The notes: a model not told the origin generated them from the sequence alone. A stretch of DNA of 64,000 nucleotides from Maritalea mobilis (GCF_004363175.1 NZ_SNYR01000003.1:191001-255000); one strand, 5' to 3'. Shown: positions 33,746 to 43,487, counted from the first letter of the stretch. Program-made: numbers and translations.

Positions 33746-36362
33746 AGAAATTCACCGCCGCTTTAGCCGATGCTTTTGCGCTTAAATCTCCAGCCAAGGA
33801 GCTAGCGAGTTCGCCAGAAAGGGTCAACTCCCCGCGCCCATCCGCAAATGAATGTCGCGCATCAAGCCCAAAAAATCCAGACACGCCATTGGCCAGATTG
33901 CCATTAAAACTCACATCAGTTCCCAACAAGGTGGCGTTCACTTGTGAAGAGCCTGCATCAATAACGCCGTCCAAGCCTGCACGCCAGTTCATCTGCATGC
34001 CGCCCATCTCAATGGGCGCACCCACCTCACCCCGCACACTCAATTTAGAAACATGCCGCGCATCGACCGCAAGGGGCGCTGGCCCACCAGTCTCGTCATA
34101 TCCATCAAGCTGCATAAAGCTATAGCCAATTTGCGCTTTGAAATAACCATTCTGATCCAGCGCGTCCAATGGCATGGTTACGGCCAATGTGGGCGCAAAA
34201 AACTGGCCCCAAAACGCACCGTTAGCCACCTCGCCATTCACATGCCGCTCTGTTTGATTGGAAATCGCACCAGCGGTTACATGCGCCGAGATGATCAATT
34301 CATCAAATTGCTGGCGCCAATAGGCCCCACCATAAAAGCTTTCCGCGCCCGTGTGATCGCTGTTCGCCCCAACGGTGTAATTTGAAAGGCCCGCGCCAGC
34401 AATCAGACCAAATGTGCTTGTCGCGTTCAAATCATTCTCAAAGCCGCCAATAAACCCGAAATCCGTTTTCTGGAATGCTGATGTGCCTGTCCGCTCAGCC
34501 ACATGCCCAACACCGCCATAAAGCTTGCCCCAAAGCGTCGCCATATCGGGGTCAGGTGCAACACCAATTTTCGCGCCATTGGCCTGCGCAAGCGAGTAAT
34601 TGTTCAAATTGAACAAAAGCCGATCTTGTTGCGCAAAAATAGTTGGGTCGATGGTCGCAAGCCGCGTGCCGCCATTGAGCAAAATGCTGAACCCGTCATA
34701 ATTGATGATCTCGGGCGCACTTTCCAAATCAGTGTCGCCCTGACCTGTGCCGCCGGTGTCGGCAAAATCCAGTACGGCGCTCACACCCGTTTCGATATTC
34801 AACACATCAATATCATCTGGGTTGGCACCCCCTGCACCATCATTGCCATTGCCGAAATCAAGGGCACCGATCACAATCGACCCATTCAGCAAATTCAGCA
34901 CATCATTGCCATCACTGCGAAAATCAACAGCATGCCCGCCAGTGCCTTCCAAGCGGCCAGAATTCATCACCTGCACTGGCGCAACATCAAAACGTTCATC
35001 CACCATCAAGGCCACATCAGCCAGCACGTCGCCATGATTAGCAATATAGATTTGCCCCCTTCCGCCAAGCGCCGCGCGCAGGCCCACATTGGTGCTATCA
35101 ATATCACCAAAATTATTGATGGTGATCACCCCATCATTGGCCACAGCCCCATCAATACCCACATCATTGCTGCTTAAAAGTGCATTACTATTGATGGTGA
35201 TATTGCCATTGCCACTTCCTTTAATGCTGGCATCCACAGCTTCATCTTCCGCTGTCACACTGCCCCGCACATTGATATTTATGTTGCCATCCCCATCCAC
35301 AATTTCGGCATCGATGCCTTCTTCATTGTTCGAAACAACATTGCCGGTTGAGGCAATTAAGATATTGCCGCCCTCAGTGTAGGCCTCAATGCCGTCACGC
35401 TGATCACCGGTCACATCACCAACGCTATTGATCAGAACATTGCCTGTTTCCACTTGACCGGAAATCCCCCACAGGCCGCCATAAATATCGCCCGTTGAGC
35501 TGATCACCACATCACCAGTCCGCGAAAAGCCAGCGATGCCTTCACCAGTATCCGCGTAAACATTCCCCGCATTGAAAATATTGACCATGCCCTTTTCGGT
35601 ATCCGCATAAATGCCATATGCACTCAATCCGGTTACCTCAATGGCCCCTTTGTGATCGATATAAATATCACCCTCATCCACCGCTTCAGCCTGGATGCCA
35701 TCAGACCCATTGCCAGAGGTGACAATCTCGCCTTCATGTATGATGCGAATATCGCCTGCACCGTCAAAGCTATCGGCAAAAATACCGGCGGATATATCGC
35801 CAGTTGTTGTTAAATTACCGATCGATTGAACGGTGACATTCCCCCCATCTTTTAAAGAGGCATAAATCGCATCTCCCGGCGTATTATCGGTGGTGATATC
35901 TCCCTCATGCGTAACTGAAATACCGCCCGCCCCGGTTTCAAGGATAATGATACCTCCGCCACGCGGACCCGTGGCCGTGATGTCGCCAAAGAAATTCACC
36001 AAGACATCGCCAATGCCATCTTCTTCGATATAAACAGCGGGCTCGCTGTCCACGCTAACGCCAAAACGGCCTAGATCTACGTCAAGTGTAACCCCTGTCG
36101 CGGCACCGCCATCACGAAAATCAATGGCTTCAACGTCAAAAGCAGGCGTAATATTTTGCGTGAGGTTTTGCACGATAAGATGATCGATCACCGACCCATC
36201 TACATTGACGCCAGCTGAAAGATCACCTTCGCAAATGGCTGTGCTGCCATTCACTGTGCACGGACCTGCACTCGGGGGAATTGCGGTTTGCGCCATTGCG
36301 GATTGGGTTGGTCCCCAAACAGCCAGCAAGCTCACCAAGCCAAATGTTAAACGCATGCGCAT
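33744..36362 (-). CDS. Autotransporter (type Va secretion) with beta-helix passenger
   Basis: About 872 residues. A signal peptide MRMRLTFGLVSLLAVWGPTQ is followed by cleavage after SAMA. The passenger (about residues 45-590) is made of many imperfect repeats of roughly 20-25 residues built around G-D-I or G-N-V followed by beta-strand residues (for example GDVVISSTGDIYGG, GDGNININVRGSV), the pattern of a right-handed beta helix. The last 270 residues alternate in the way of an outer-membrane beta barrel and end in phenylalanine, as barrel proteins do. The start has GGGGGAG before it. Likely a surface adhesin or hemagglutinin-like protein; no protease motif seen. Confidence 0.85.
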   Translation of the reverse strand: MRMRLTFGLVSLLAVWGPTQSAMAQTAIPPSAGPCTVNGSTAICEGDLSAGVNVDGSVIDHLIVQNLTQNITPAFDVEAIDFRDGGAATGVTLDVDLGRFGVSVDSEPAVYIEEDGIGDVLVNFFGDITATGPRGGGIIILETGAGGISVTHEGDITTDNTPGDAIYASLKDGGNVTVQSIGNLTTTGDISAGIFADSFDGAGDIRIIHEGEIVTSGNGSDGIQAEAVDEGDIYIDHKGAIEVTGLSAYGIYADTEKGMVNIFNAGNVYADTGEGIAGFSRTGDVVISSTGDIYGGLWGISGQVETGNVLINSVGDVTGDQRDGIEAYTEGGNILIASTGNVVSNNEEGIDAEIVDGDGNININVRGSVTAEDEAVDASIKGSGNGNITINSNALLSSNDVGIDGAVANDGVITINNFGDIDSTNVGLRAALGGRGQIYIANHGDVLADVALMVDERFDVAPVQVMNSGRLEGTGGHAVDFRSDGNDVLNLLNGSIVIGALDFGNGNDGAGGANPDDIDVLNIETGVSAVLDFADTGGTGQGDTDLESAPEIINYDGFSILLNGGTRLATIDPTIFAQQDRLLFNLNNYSLAQANGAKIGVAPDPDMATLWGKLYGGVGHVAERTGTSAFQKTDFGFIGGFENDLNATSTFGLIAGAGLSNYTVGANSDHTGAESFYGGAYWRQQFDELIISAHVTAGAISNQTERHVNGEVANGAFWGQFFAPTLAVTMPLDALDQNGYFKAQIGYSFMQLDGYDETGGPAPLAVDARHVSKLSVRGEVGAPIEMGGMQMNWRAGLDGVIDAGSSQVNATLLGTDVSFNGNLANGVSGFFGLDARHSFADGRGELTLSGELASSLAGDLSAKASAKAAVNF

Positions 36363-36425
36363 AAATTTCTCCCCCAACGCGCTTTTTGTAGGGGAATTCA
36401 GGCTGACTTGCAACGCACGCGCAGA

Positions 36426-37310
36426 TTATTTCACACGCGAAATATACTGCTCGATAAAACTGTCAATCTTCGCCATGACGCCCATTTCAGCGCTTAAGGG
36501 GCGGCTGAAGGAAAATAAGATCTTATAGTGACCCGTTTCAGGCAAAATTACGCTTTCATGCGCCACATCATGTTGCGCCAACGCCGCAGCCAATTCCTCT
36601 TGATTCCATAGCTTCACCACATCGTCACGATCACCATGAAACATAAGGCTGGGCGGGCTTTGGTTATCTACAAAATAAACCGGACGGGCCAAATCTGCTT
36701 CTGGAACGTCTGCAAAAATCTCTTTGGTGCTGGGCCAATCTTTCGGATCAAACGCATAAGGCCCAGCAAGGCCCACAAATGCTGCAGGGCGCGACGCCTC
36801 TTCAGGGCGATAATCTGCGCCATAAGCCATCAATGCAGCAATATGCGCCCCTGCTGAATGGCCCATCACGATGATTTCTCGTCCCTCGGCTTGCGCCATC
36901 TCGGCAGAAACCCATCCATAGGCCAGCCGCGCATCTTCCATAAAGCCCTCAAATTGAACCTCGGGAAACAAGCGATAATCAGGGATCACCACATCATAGC
37001 CGGCCGCCGCCAAGCGCGTGCCCACAAAATGATAAAATGCCTTTTCGCCCGCCCGCCAAGCGCCGCCATAATAAAACAGGATGATAGGGCGTTTCTGATC
37101 TAGCTCAGCAGGGTTTGCGGGATAATAATCAAGCCGATGCCGCGCCAATGGCCCATAGCTGATCTCGCGCACATCCTCTTCGTAAGGATAGGCTGCAGCA
37201 TGGCTCATCGCCACCAACGCCTTATCCCGCGCAGGTGGATAAAGCGCCACAAATGCCAGCACGCCAATCACGGCCACTAAGATCACCAAAAACCAAATCA
37301 CAATGCGCAC
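36426..37310 (-). CDS. Alpha/beta hydrolase (esterase/lipase-like), membrane-anchored
   Basis: 294 residues with an N-terminal hydrophobic anchor (about residues 3-24) and an alpha/beta hydrolase domain. The oxyanion-type loop is LFYYGGAWRAGEK (where HGG is more usual), the nucleophile elbow is VMGHSAGAHIAALM (Ser about residue 152), the acid is probably in HGDRDDVV (about 232-239), and the histidine is in PETGHYKI (about 263). This matches the BD-FAE/carboxylesterase type. Probably acts on small esters at the periplasmic face of the inner membrane. It stands upstream of the autotransporter gene on the same strand, with 63 bases between, so co-transcription is possible. Confidence 0.82.
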   Translation of the reverse strand: MRIVIWFLVILVAVIGVLAFVALYPPARDKALVAMSHAAAYPYEEDVREISYGPLARHRLDYYPANPAELDQKRPIILFYYGGAWRAGEKAFYHFVGTRLAAAGYDVVIPDYRLFPEVQFEGFMEDARLAYGWVSAEMAQAEGREIIVMGHSAGAHIAALMAYGADYRPEEASRPAAFVGLAGPYAFDPKDWPSTKEIFADVPEADLARPVYFVDNQSPPSLMFHGDRDDVVKLWNQEELAAALAQHDVAHESVILPETGHYKILFSFSRPLSAEMGVMAKIDSFIEQYISRVK

Positions 37311-37412
37311 ATTAACTCCTATTGTCCTGTCAGATACGCATTAGGTGCCAAAATAGTTTCGTTTAAATGCCGCTTCTTGACGCAAAAGCGGAAAATCATA
37401 TTCAATTCACCC

Positions 37413-37877
37413 ATGAATGCGCCGGTGACGATCCGCACTTACGTCGAACCCGATTGGCCACATCTCTGTGCCATTCACGATGCCGCACGCCAAATCGAAC
37501 TGGCCAGCGCAAAAATTACAGAAGCCGCCTTCGCGCCCTTTCAAAAATGCGCCTATCAAGAAGGGTTTTTTGCCAACAAGATCATCGTCGCCACCCGGGC
37601 AGAGAACATTTTGGGCTTCGCTGCCTATCGCCCTCGCCAACTCACTTGGCTTTATGTCGACCCGAACAATTTCAGCCAGGGGATCGGCCAAAAACTGATC
37701 AAACATATCTTGGTCCACACTGAACGACCTTTGGACGTTCAAATGCTCGAAGGCAATCAGCGCGCGCAGCGCCTATATGAATTTATGGGATTTGCAGTAC
37801 ACAAGCGCACCAAAGGCAAAATTCAGGGGCGAAAGCCCGTTGAAGCAACGGGCCTTACCCTTAGATTAAACCACTAG
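37413..37877 (+). CDS. GNAT family N-acetyltransferase
   Basis: About 154 residues with a single GNAT domain. Motif A is visible as LTWLYVDPNNFSQGIGQKLI (Q/RxxGxG/A acetyl-CoA loop as QGIGQK), followed by NQRAQRLYEFMGFAVHKR, the usual C-terminal strand-helix-strand. The ATG giving MNAPVTIRTYVE was chosen as the normal domain start; a TTG 36 bases upstream also opens the frame. The last 12 bases overlap the end of the convergent DUF2189 gene. Acceptor substrate unknown. Confidence 0.82.
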   Translation: MNAPVTIRTYVEPDWPHLCAIHDAARQIELASAKITEAAFAPFQKCAYQEGFFANKIIVATRAENILGFAAYRPRQLTWLYVDPNNFSQGIGQKLIKHILVHTERPLDVQMLEGNQRAQRLYEFMGFAVHKRTKGKIQGRKPVEATGLTLRLNH

Positions 37878-38651
37878 CTTTTTATAAAGATGCCATGTGG
37901 CATGCCCCAACACAGGCAAGGCCAATGCCAGCCCTAAAAACACGGGCGCCATAGCCACAAAGGTGAACAGCACAATCACCGCTGCAAAGCCGATCATTGG
38001 CACAAAATTCTTCGTAACAGCCTTAAAGCTGGTGATGATGGCCGAAACAAAATCCAGCTCACGCTCCAGCAAAAGTGGCATGGCCACCACCGTCGAGGCG
38101 AACAAAACGAAAGAGAGCCCTGCGCCCACAAGCGTGCCAACGGCCAAAAAGCCAAACCCTTCAGATGTGGTAGTAATAATTGTCACAAACATGCCGATAG
38201 ACGAAAAGCTTTTAAAGCCAAGAAAAAGCGCCAGCAAAAGCCGAACCTGATAAACCCAAATCCAAAAGATAAACAGCACAACAAAGGCCATCCAGCCCAA
38301 CTGCCGATCCTTTTGCCGAAACATCACCGCAAAAATCTCGCCCATTTTCAAAGGTTCGCCCGCTTGCAAACGGCGCGACACTTCATAAAGCCCAACGGCA
38401 ATAAAAGGCCCCAGCAATGGAAAACCAATTGCAATGGGAATGATCATCCATGGCATGTCGTAAATGGAAAGCGCAGCCCAAATGGCAAAACCGCCGACAA
38501 TGTAAAAACCGCCAAAAATTAATCCGTAAATCGGCGCACGCATAAAATCGTGCCACCCTTGGCCGAGCGCTTGGCCCACATCAGCAAAACTAATTTTATT
38601 GACCTGCGGCAAGCCACCAGGTCGCTGAATTGTTTCAGTTTGTTCGGTCAT
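37866..38651 (-). CDS. DUF2189 family membrane protein
   Basis: About 261 residues with six hydrophobic segments, in the pattern of DUF2189. The cytoplasmic N-terminus is followed by the conserved QALGQGWHDFMRAPIYGLIF; later there are EVSRRLQAGEPLKM and LPVLGHATWHLYKKLV at the end, both typical of the family. The ATG has GGGGGAG 3 bases upstream, which decides the start. Function unknown; the family is common in alphaproteobacteria. Convergent and overlapping with the acetyltransferase gene. Confidence 0.85.
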   Translation of the reverse strand: MTEQTETIQRPGGLPQVNKISFADVGQALGQGWHDFMRAPIYGLIFGGFYIVGGFAIWAALSIYDMPWMIIPIAIGFPLLGPFIAVGLYEVSRRLQAGEPLKMGEIFAVMFRQKDRQLGWMAFVVLFIFWIWVYQVRLLLALFLGFKSFSSIGMFVTIITTTSEGFGFLAVGTLVGAGLSFVLFASTVVAMPLLLERELDFVSAIITSFKAVTKNFVPMIGFAAVIVLFTFVAMAPVFLGLALALPVLGHATWHLYKKLVV

Positions 38652-38819
38652 GTCTCCCCCCAACCGAATAGAGTCGAAAACGCTCTCACTGATCCAAATT
38701 TGCGCCTCCACACAAACGCTTGGTCAGCATCATCCCTGTTGCCATCAAAGCAAGGTTTACGCTGGCTGGCAATCAATAATAGAAATATTCAGACTCATCC
38801 CGCACTAAAGCTGGTGTGG

Positions 38820-40010
38820 TTAAAGCGCCTGCCCCGCCACCCAGGCGGAAGACCATGCCCATTGGAAATTATAACCACCCAGCCAGCCGGTCATATCCAC
38901 CACTTCGCCGATGAAATATAGGCCCGCCACCTTCTTCGCTTCCATGGTGCGGTTGTCCAATTCGTCGGTGGCTACGCCGCCAAGAGTCACCTCTGCTGTG
39001 CGATAGCCTTCAGATCCAGTGGGCTTCACCTGCCAGTCCTGAATTTGCTGCGCCAAATTGCGCAATTTCTTGTCGCTCAAATCCGCCAAATTGCCGGAAA
39101 GTTTTTGCTGCGCCAGCAAAAACTCCACCACCCTTTTGGGAAGCAATGCGTTGAGAATTGTTTGCACGGCGCGTTTGCCATTTTCCTGCCGCGCCAACCG
39201 CAACAGCGCAAACACATCATCGCACGGCAGCATGTTCACCCCAATTTGATCACCCTCCCGCCAAAAGGAGGAAATTTGCAAAATGGCGGGCCCGCTTAAT
39301 CCACGATGGGTAAACAGCAATGCTTCATCAAATCGGGTTTTTGCATGTCGCACCTGCACAGGATCAATAGCCACCCCGGCCAACGCCTTAATAGGCTCCA
39401 AGGTTGATTGATCAAAAGTCAGCGGCACCAGCCCCGGGCGCGTTTCCACCAACCGCAAACCAAACTGCTTGGCCAGATCATAGCCAAAACCCGTTGCCCC
39501 CATTTTGGGAATAGATTTACCCCCTGTGGCAACAACCAGTTTTTCAACCTCAACGCGCTCCCCGTCGAGCTCAACAACAAACCCATTGTCTGTTTTCTCA
39601 ACATGCTGCACCGTTGTTTGCAGCTTCAGCTCAACACCTGCCGCCCGCAAATCATCCAACAACATGTCGATAATCTGTTGTGCGCTGTCATCACAAAAAA
39701 GCTGGCCCAAGGTCTTTTCGTGAAAAGTAATTTTCCGGTCCCGCACACGGGCAATAAAATCCTGCGCTGAAAAGCGCTTAAGGGGCGAGATCGCAAAGCG
39801 TGGATTTTCGCTCAAAAACTGTTTGTAGCTCGCATTCACATTGGTGAAGTTACAGCGCCCACCGCCAGAAATGCGGATCTTGTCGCCGGCCTTTTTCGCA
39901 TGGTCCACCAGCACCACACTGCGCCCACGCTTCCCAGCCTCCGCCGCCGCCATCATGCCAGCGGCCCCAGCCCCAATAATCAACACATCCACTTTACGCA
40001 AAAAGCTCAC
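38820..40010 (-). CDS. HI0933/BaiN-type flavoprotein
   Basis: 396 residues of the HI0933 (YhiN) family of NAD(P)/FAD-dependent oxidoreductases. The dinucleotide-binding start is VDVLIIGAGAAGMMAAAEAG (about residues 8-27), followed by GDKIRISGGGRCNFTN (about 42-57) characteristic of the family, then LVVATGGKSIPKMGATGFGY (about 158-177), and a C-terminal GEVVDMTGWLGGYNFQWAWS that closes the FAD site. The physiological substrate of this broad family is mostly unproven. It stands alone. Confidence 0.9.
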   Translation of the reverse strand: MSFLRKVDVLIIGAGAAGMMAAAEAGKRGRSVVLVDHAKKAGDKIRISGGGRCNFTNVNASYKQFLSENPRFAISPLKRFSAQDFIARVRDRKITFHEKTLGQLFCDDSAQQIIDMLLDDLRAAGVELKLQTTVQHVEKTDNGFVVELDGERVEVEKLVVATGGKSIPKMGATGFGYDLAKQFGLRLVETRPGLVPLTFDQSTLEPIKALAGVAIDPVQVRHAKTRFDEALLFTHRGLSGPAILQISSFWREGDQIGVNMLPCDDVFALLRLARQENGKRAVQTILNALLPKRVVEFLLAQQKLSGNLADLSDKKLRNLAQQIQDWQVKPTGSEGYRTAEVTLGGVATDELDNRTMEAKKVAGLYFIGEVVDMTGWLGGYNFQWAWSSAWVAGQAL

Positions 40011-40056
40011 TCCTTAGTTGAAGCGAGCCTTACGCGGAAATCAAACCCTTGGCAAT

Positions 40057-40824
40057 CTAGAGTGTTGGCTCAGCCTGAACTGGCGCCTCTTCATCAAGCA
40101 CCAATGTGCCATAAAGCTCTGAAATATAGCCAATGCCAAAAATGAAAGAGAACCAAGCTGTAAACACAACAAAAATGAGAAACACAATCCAGCTCAAATC
40201 CAAGGGGCCCGGCGTATTTACAAGTCCAAACACATTTAACAATACGCTATAAAGAATGCTCAGCACCGTATAACCAATACTCAGCACAAGCAGGGTTCCA
40301 AAATTTGCCATCGTCGATGCATGGGCTTGCTTAAGTGTAAGCGGCCTCTTCAACGCAGAGGCGGGCAATATAAGGGCGATACCAGCAAGATAGGCACCAA
40401 TTACCACCTGAATAATAAAAGGAAGAATGGCCGCAAAGATTGCACCATATGCGCTTATTAAAAGAAAAGAAAAAATTGAGAGAATGGCAAAGATCACACC
40501 AAAAACAACAACCGCAACAATAATGGCGATCAATATAAGCTTTATGCTGGTAAGTATATAAGATGTGGTGCGTTCCGTCGGCGGCATATAAAGCCAGCTT
40601 TTTGGCTCTTCCCCTAATAGGCAGAAACGGTGCCAGCCAATATATATTGCAGCAATAAACAACACGGCAAGCGCGATATATATGAATGAAGACCCTGAAA
40701 GACCAATCGATATAACACCAAGCACACCAATTATGGCTAACCAAGCGGCACTCAGCCGAAACGCTACCCCCAAATTCGTAAAAATGCGCCAAGCGGCCAC
40801 ATAAAGTATATTCAAACCCTTCAT
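40057..40824 (-). CDS. Integral membrane protein of unknown function
   Basis: 255 residues, strongly hydrophobic, with about six membrane segments (about residues 8-20, 26-62, 90-125, 130-160, 175-205, 210-240) and a short acidic C-terminus. The N-terminal part before about residue 85 has a cytoplasmic-looking WHRFCLLGEEPKSWLYMPP loop. The general shape resembles DUF2189-like and other glycerophosphoryl transferase-associated membrane proteins, but I cannot assign a family. The DNA is more AT-rich than its surroundings in places. Confidence 0.7.
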   Translation of the reverse strand: MKGLNILYVAAWRIFTNLGVAFRLSAAWLAIIGVLGVISIGLSGSSFIYIALAVLFIAAIYIGWHRFCLLGEEPKSWLYMPPTERTTSYILTSIKLILIAIIVAVVVFGVIFAILSIFSFLLISAYGAIFAAILPFIIQVVIGAYLAGIALILPASALKRPLTLKQAHASTMANFGTLLVLSIGYTVLSILYSVLLNVFGLVNTPGPLDLSWIVFLIFVVFTAWFSFIFGIGYISELYGTLVLDEEAPVQAEPTL

Positions 40825-41002
40825 AAGAGATCTCTCGAAATATTGGTTAAATGATCGAAGTGATCATGATGCCCATGGCGAAACTGTCAAGTCTAAGTCC
40901 CTGCATAATCTCAATTATTCTTCCCTGATTGCATATCTGCTTGCCACAATTTAAATCCCCATGCTAAAAACAGCACGCTTTTGGAATGGTCCAAAGGTAC
41001 AA

Positions 41003-41148
41003 ACTTCTCAGGGCGGGGCGAAATTCCCCACCGGCGGTAAATGGAGCAATCCATCAGCCCGCGAGCGCCTTTTGGTTTATGCCGAAAGGGTCAAGCAGAT
41101 TCGGTGCAAACCCGAAGCCGACGGTCATAGTCCGGATGGAAGAGAAGA
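41003..41148 (+). promoter_or_regulatory. FMN riboswitch (RFN element)
   Basis: All conserved blocks are present in order: CTTCTCAGGGCGGGGCGAAA, ATTCCCCACCGGCGGTAAA, CAGCCCGCGAGCG, AGATTCGGTGCAAACCCGAAG, CCGACGGTCATAGTCCGGAT and a closing GAGAAG that pairs with the opening CTTCTC. It senses FMN and lies about 110 bases before the ribN ATG, so it should reduce ribN expression when flavin is plentiful. Confidence 0.96.
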
Positions 41149-41151
41149 AGT

Positions 41152-41205
41152 CGAACAGAAAGAATGCTACGCCCATTTGGCGTGCATACACGACTTTTCT
41201 GTTCG
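41152..41205 (+). terminator. Expression-platform hairpin of the FMN riboswitch
   Basis: Long hairpin with outer arms CGAACAGAAA / TTTCTGTTCG (10 perfect pairs) and an inner ACGCC / GGCGT stem. It follows the RFN element directly. A T-run after it is lacking, so it may act as a rho-dependent or pausing element, or govern access to the ribosome site. Confidence 0.55.
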
Positions 41206-41257
41206 GTTCTCCCTTATCACGCCCTGATTCATATCGGTTCGGAAAGGAACTCGACAC

Positions 41258-42184
41258 ATGGATCAGTCCGCAACTCTTTCTTTGCGTCACCCGGCAATCT
41301 TGGCAGGGCTTTATATGGTTGGCGCAGGCATTGCCTTTGCTGCCGTCAATTCGCTCACCCAATTGGCCACCTTAACCCACGGCACACCGTCAACAGCTGC
41401 TGCATTTTGGGAATATCTGCTGGCCTTTGTCATCATGTTGCCGCTGGTGCTGAAAATGGGATCAGGCGCGCTGAAAACAGAACGCCCCATCATGCATATT
41501 TTGCGGGTCATTTCAGCGTCAATCGGGGTGCAATTGTGGGTGCTCGGCCTCGCAAAAGGCGTGCCCATTTGGCAGGCCATTGCCTTGATCATGACCTCCA
41601 CTTTCTTTGTCACCATCGGCGCGGCATTGGTGTTGCGTGAAAAGGTGGGCCCTGCCCGCTGGGCAGCCACCTTGGTGGGTTTTATTGGTGGCATGGTGAT
41701 TTTGGAACCATGGGCTGAAGGTTTTACCGTCAACTCATTGCTGCCAGTTGGCGCAGCGCTATTTTGGGCCATCACTTCTTTGTTCACCAAGGAGCTGACC
41801 AAAACTGAGCAAGCCGATTCCATCACGCTATATCTATTATTGCTCACCACCCCTGCCAATGCGCTCTTTGCCTTTATGGCGACGCAGGGCAATGCGGAAA
41901 TGAGCCTTTTGGATGGCTTTATGATCTCCAACAATAGCGCGCTGATCTACATCATCGCTGCAGGCCTTTTGGTGGCGATCGCGCAATTCCTGATCACCAA
42001 AGCTTATGCAACTGCCGACGCGGCCTATGTTCAGCCCTTCGACCATCTCAAACTGCCCTTTAACGTGTTGGGCGGCCTTTTGGTATTTGGCTGGGTGCCA
42101 ACCGGCAACCTTTGGGTAGGTGCCGCACTTATCATTGTGGCCTCGCTTTACATTGCCCAGCGTGAAGCCAAGCAAAAGCCATAA
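41258..42184 (+). CDS. ribN: Riboflavin transporter, DMT superfamily (RibN type)
   Basis: 308 residues, ten hydrophobic segments in two EamA-type repeats of the drug/metabolite transporter superfamily. The RibN assignment rests on the FMN riboswitch directly upstream, as for the RibN flavin importers described in rhizobia and relatives, and on the EamA fold. Characteristic positions include the N-terminal GIAFAAVNSLTQLATLTHG, EPWAEGF in the middle loop and YVQPFDHLKLPFNVLGGLL in the ninth-helix region. AAGGA precedes the ATG. It ends in a strong terminator before the nitrite reductase promoter. Confidence 0.88.
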   Translation: MDQSATLSLRHPAILAGLYMVGAGIAFAAVNSLTQLATLTHGTPSTAAAFWEYLLAFVIMLPLVLKMGSGALKTERPIMHILRVISASIGVQLWVLGLAKGVPIWQAIALIMTSTFFVTIGAALVLREKVGPARWAATLVGFIGGMVILEPWAEGFTVNSLLPVGAALFWAITSLFTKELTKTEQADSITLYLLLLTTPANALFAFMATQGNAEMSLLDGFMISNNSALIYIIAAGLLVAIAQFLITKAYATADAAYVQPFDHLKLPFNVLGGLLVFGWVPTGNLWVGAALIIVASLYIAQREAKQKP

Positions 42185-42198
42185 ACCTGCAAAAGAAA

Positions 42199-42224
42199 AA
42201 AGGGGGTCGCACGCCCCCTTTATT
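42199..42224 (+). terminator. Rho-independent terminator of ribN
   Basis: Stem AAAGGGGG / CCCCCTTT with a 7-base loop, followed by TATT. It separates ribN from nirK. Confidence 0.85.
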
Positions 42225-42236
42225 GATCTAGATCAA
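42223..42236 (+). promoter_or_regulatory. Canonical FNR/FixK-type site upstream of nirK
   Basis: TTGAT-CTAG-ATCAA, a perfect match to the TTGAT-N4-ATCAA consensus, centred about 151 bases before the nirK ATG. Flanking A and T extend the palindrome to 16 bases. Confidence 0.8.
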
Positions 42237-42295
42237 TAAAACACGTGTTATCTTTTTGATTAGACACTATTTTTCGAAAAATTGAGCCTTTTTAT

Positions 42296-42309
42296 TTGAT
42301 CTAGCACAA
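42296..42309 (+). promoter_or_regulatory. NnrR/Dnr-type site of nirK
   Basis: TTGAT-CTAG-CACAA, a TTG-N8-CAA site. Read on the minus strand it is TTGTG-CTAG-ATCAA, close to the site between paz and nnrR. Its centre is 78.5 bases before the nirK ATG; activation from -41.5 would give a start near 42344. Confidence 0.65.
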
Positions 42310-42380
42310 AGAAGCGATCACTTCCTGAAGCTACCTTCTCCTCATCAAGACCAACAAATGAGATCTTAAAGGAGAACGTC

Positions 42381-43487
42381 ATGGTCACCCGTCGTCAAAC
42401 AATATTCGGAGCCCTCGGCACAGCAGCAGCCCTCACAGCGGTGGCCAATTTGGCGCCGCAAGCACTTGCGGCTGACAATATTGACGAGATGCCTCGCAAA
42501 AAAGTGAAATTGGTGCCCCCTCCATTTGTGCATGAGCATGAGCAAGTTGCTTCTGGTCCTCCACAAGTGATCCAATTCGAAATGACCATTCAGGAAAAAG
42601 TTTGGGAATTGGATGATGAAGGCACTGTAACCCACGCCATGACATATGATGGCACTGTGCCCGGCCCAATGATGGTGGTGCATGAAGGCGACTATGTTGA
42701 GTTGACCCTCATCAACCCAGAAACCAACGAGTTGCTGCATAATATCGACTTCCACGCCTCAACAGGCGCATTGGGCGGCGGTGCATTGACAGAAGTTGCC
42801 CCTGGCGAACAAGTTGTGTTGCGCTTTAAAGCCACACGCCCCGGCACCTTTGTTTATCACTGCGCCCCAGGCGGTTCTATGATCCCTTGGCACGTTGTAT
42901 CAGGCATGAATGGGACCATTATGGTGCTGCCACGCGATGGCCTGAAGGACGATAAAGGCAACCCATTGCGCTATGACCAAGTGTTCATCATTGGCGAGCA
43001 GGATTTCTATGTCCCACGCGATGAGAATGGCGAATATAAGACATATGAAACCGTATCTGAGAGCTTCTCAGACCAAATTGAAACCATGCGCGGCTTGATC
43101 CCAACCCATGTGGTGTTCAATGGCAAAAAAGGCGCTCTTACAGGTGACAATGCGTTGAAAGCCAAAGTGGGCGAGAAAGTGCTGATTGTGCACTCACAAG
43201 CCAACCGCGACACACGTCCACACTTGATCGGTGGCCATGGTGACTATGTTTGGGAAACAGGCAAGTTTAACAACCCACCTGAAAAAGACCTTGAAACATG
43301 GTTCATCCGCGGTGGTTCAGCAGGGGCCGCATTCTATGAATTCTTGCAGCCCGGTGTTTACGCTTATGTGAACCACAATCTGATTGAAGCCGTGGAATTG
43401 GGTGCAACCGCACACATCCTTGTGGATGGTGAATGGAATGATGATCTGATGAAACAGGTCAGCGCCCCAGGCCCAATCACCAAATAG
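42381..43487 (+). CDS. nirK: Copper-containing nitrite reductase
   Basis: Reduces nitrite to nitric oxide in the periplasm, the key step of denitrification. A Tat-type signal starts [13 protein letters not shown] and ends near ALAADN. All copper ligands are visible: [10 protein letters not shown] (type 1 His, catalytic Asp, type 2 His), [20 protein letters not shown] with M after (type 2 His, type 1 Cys, His and Met), and [10 protein letters not shown] with the last type 2 His. Length 368 fits class I NirK. AAAGGAG precedes the ATG. It is followed by nirV after a strong hairpin and is controlled by FNR/NnrR-type sites upstream. Confidence 0.97.
   Translation: MVTRRQTIFGALGTAAALTAVANLAPQALAADNIDEMPRKKVKLVPPPFVHEHEQVASGPPQVIQFEMTIQEKVWELDDEGTVTHAMTYDGTVPGPMMVVHEGDYVELTLINPETNELLHNIDFHASTGALGGGALTEVAPGEQVVLRFKATRPGTFVYHCAPGGSMIPWHVVSGMNGTIMVLPRDGLKDDKGNPLRYDQVFIIGEQDFYVPRDENGEYKTYETVSESFSDQIETMRGLIPTHVVFNGKKGALTGDNALKAKVGEKVLIVHSQANRDTRPHLIGGHGDYVWETGKFNNPPEKDLETWFIRGGSAGAAFYEFLQPGVYAYVNHNLIEAVELGATAHILVDGEWNDDLMKQVSAPGPITK

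Noticed and set aside
42239..42250. AACACGTGTT palindrome between the FNR site and nirK as a further operator
   Set aside because: Short palindromes of this size are common and nothing else supports it.
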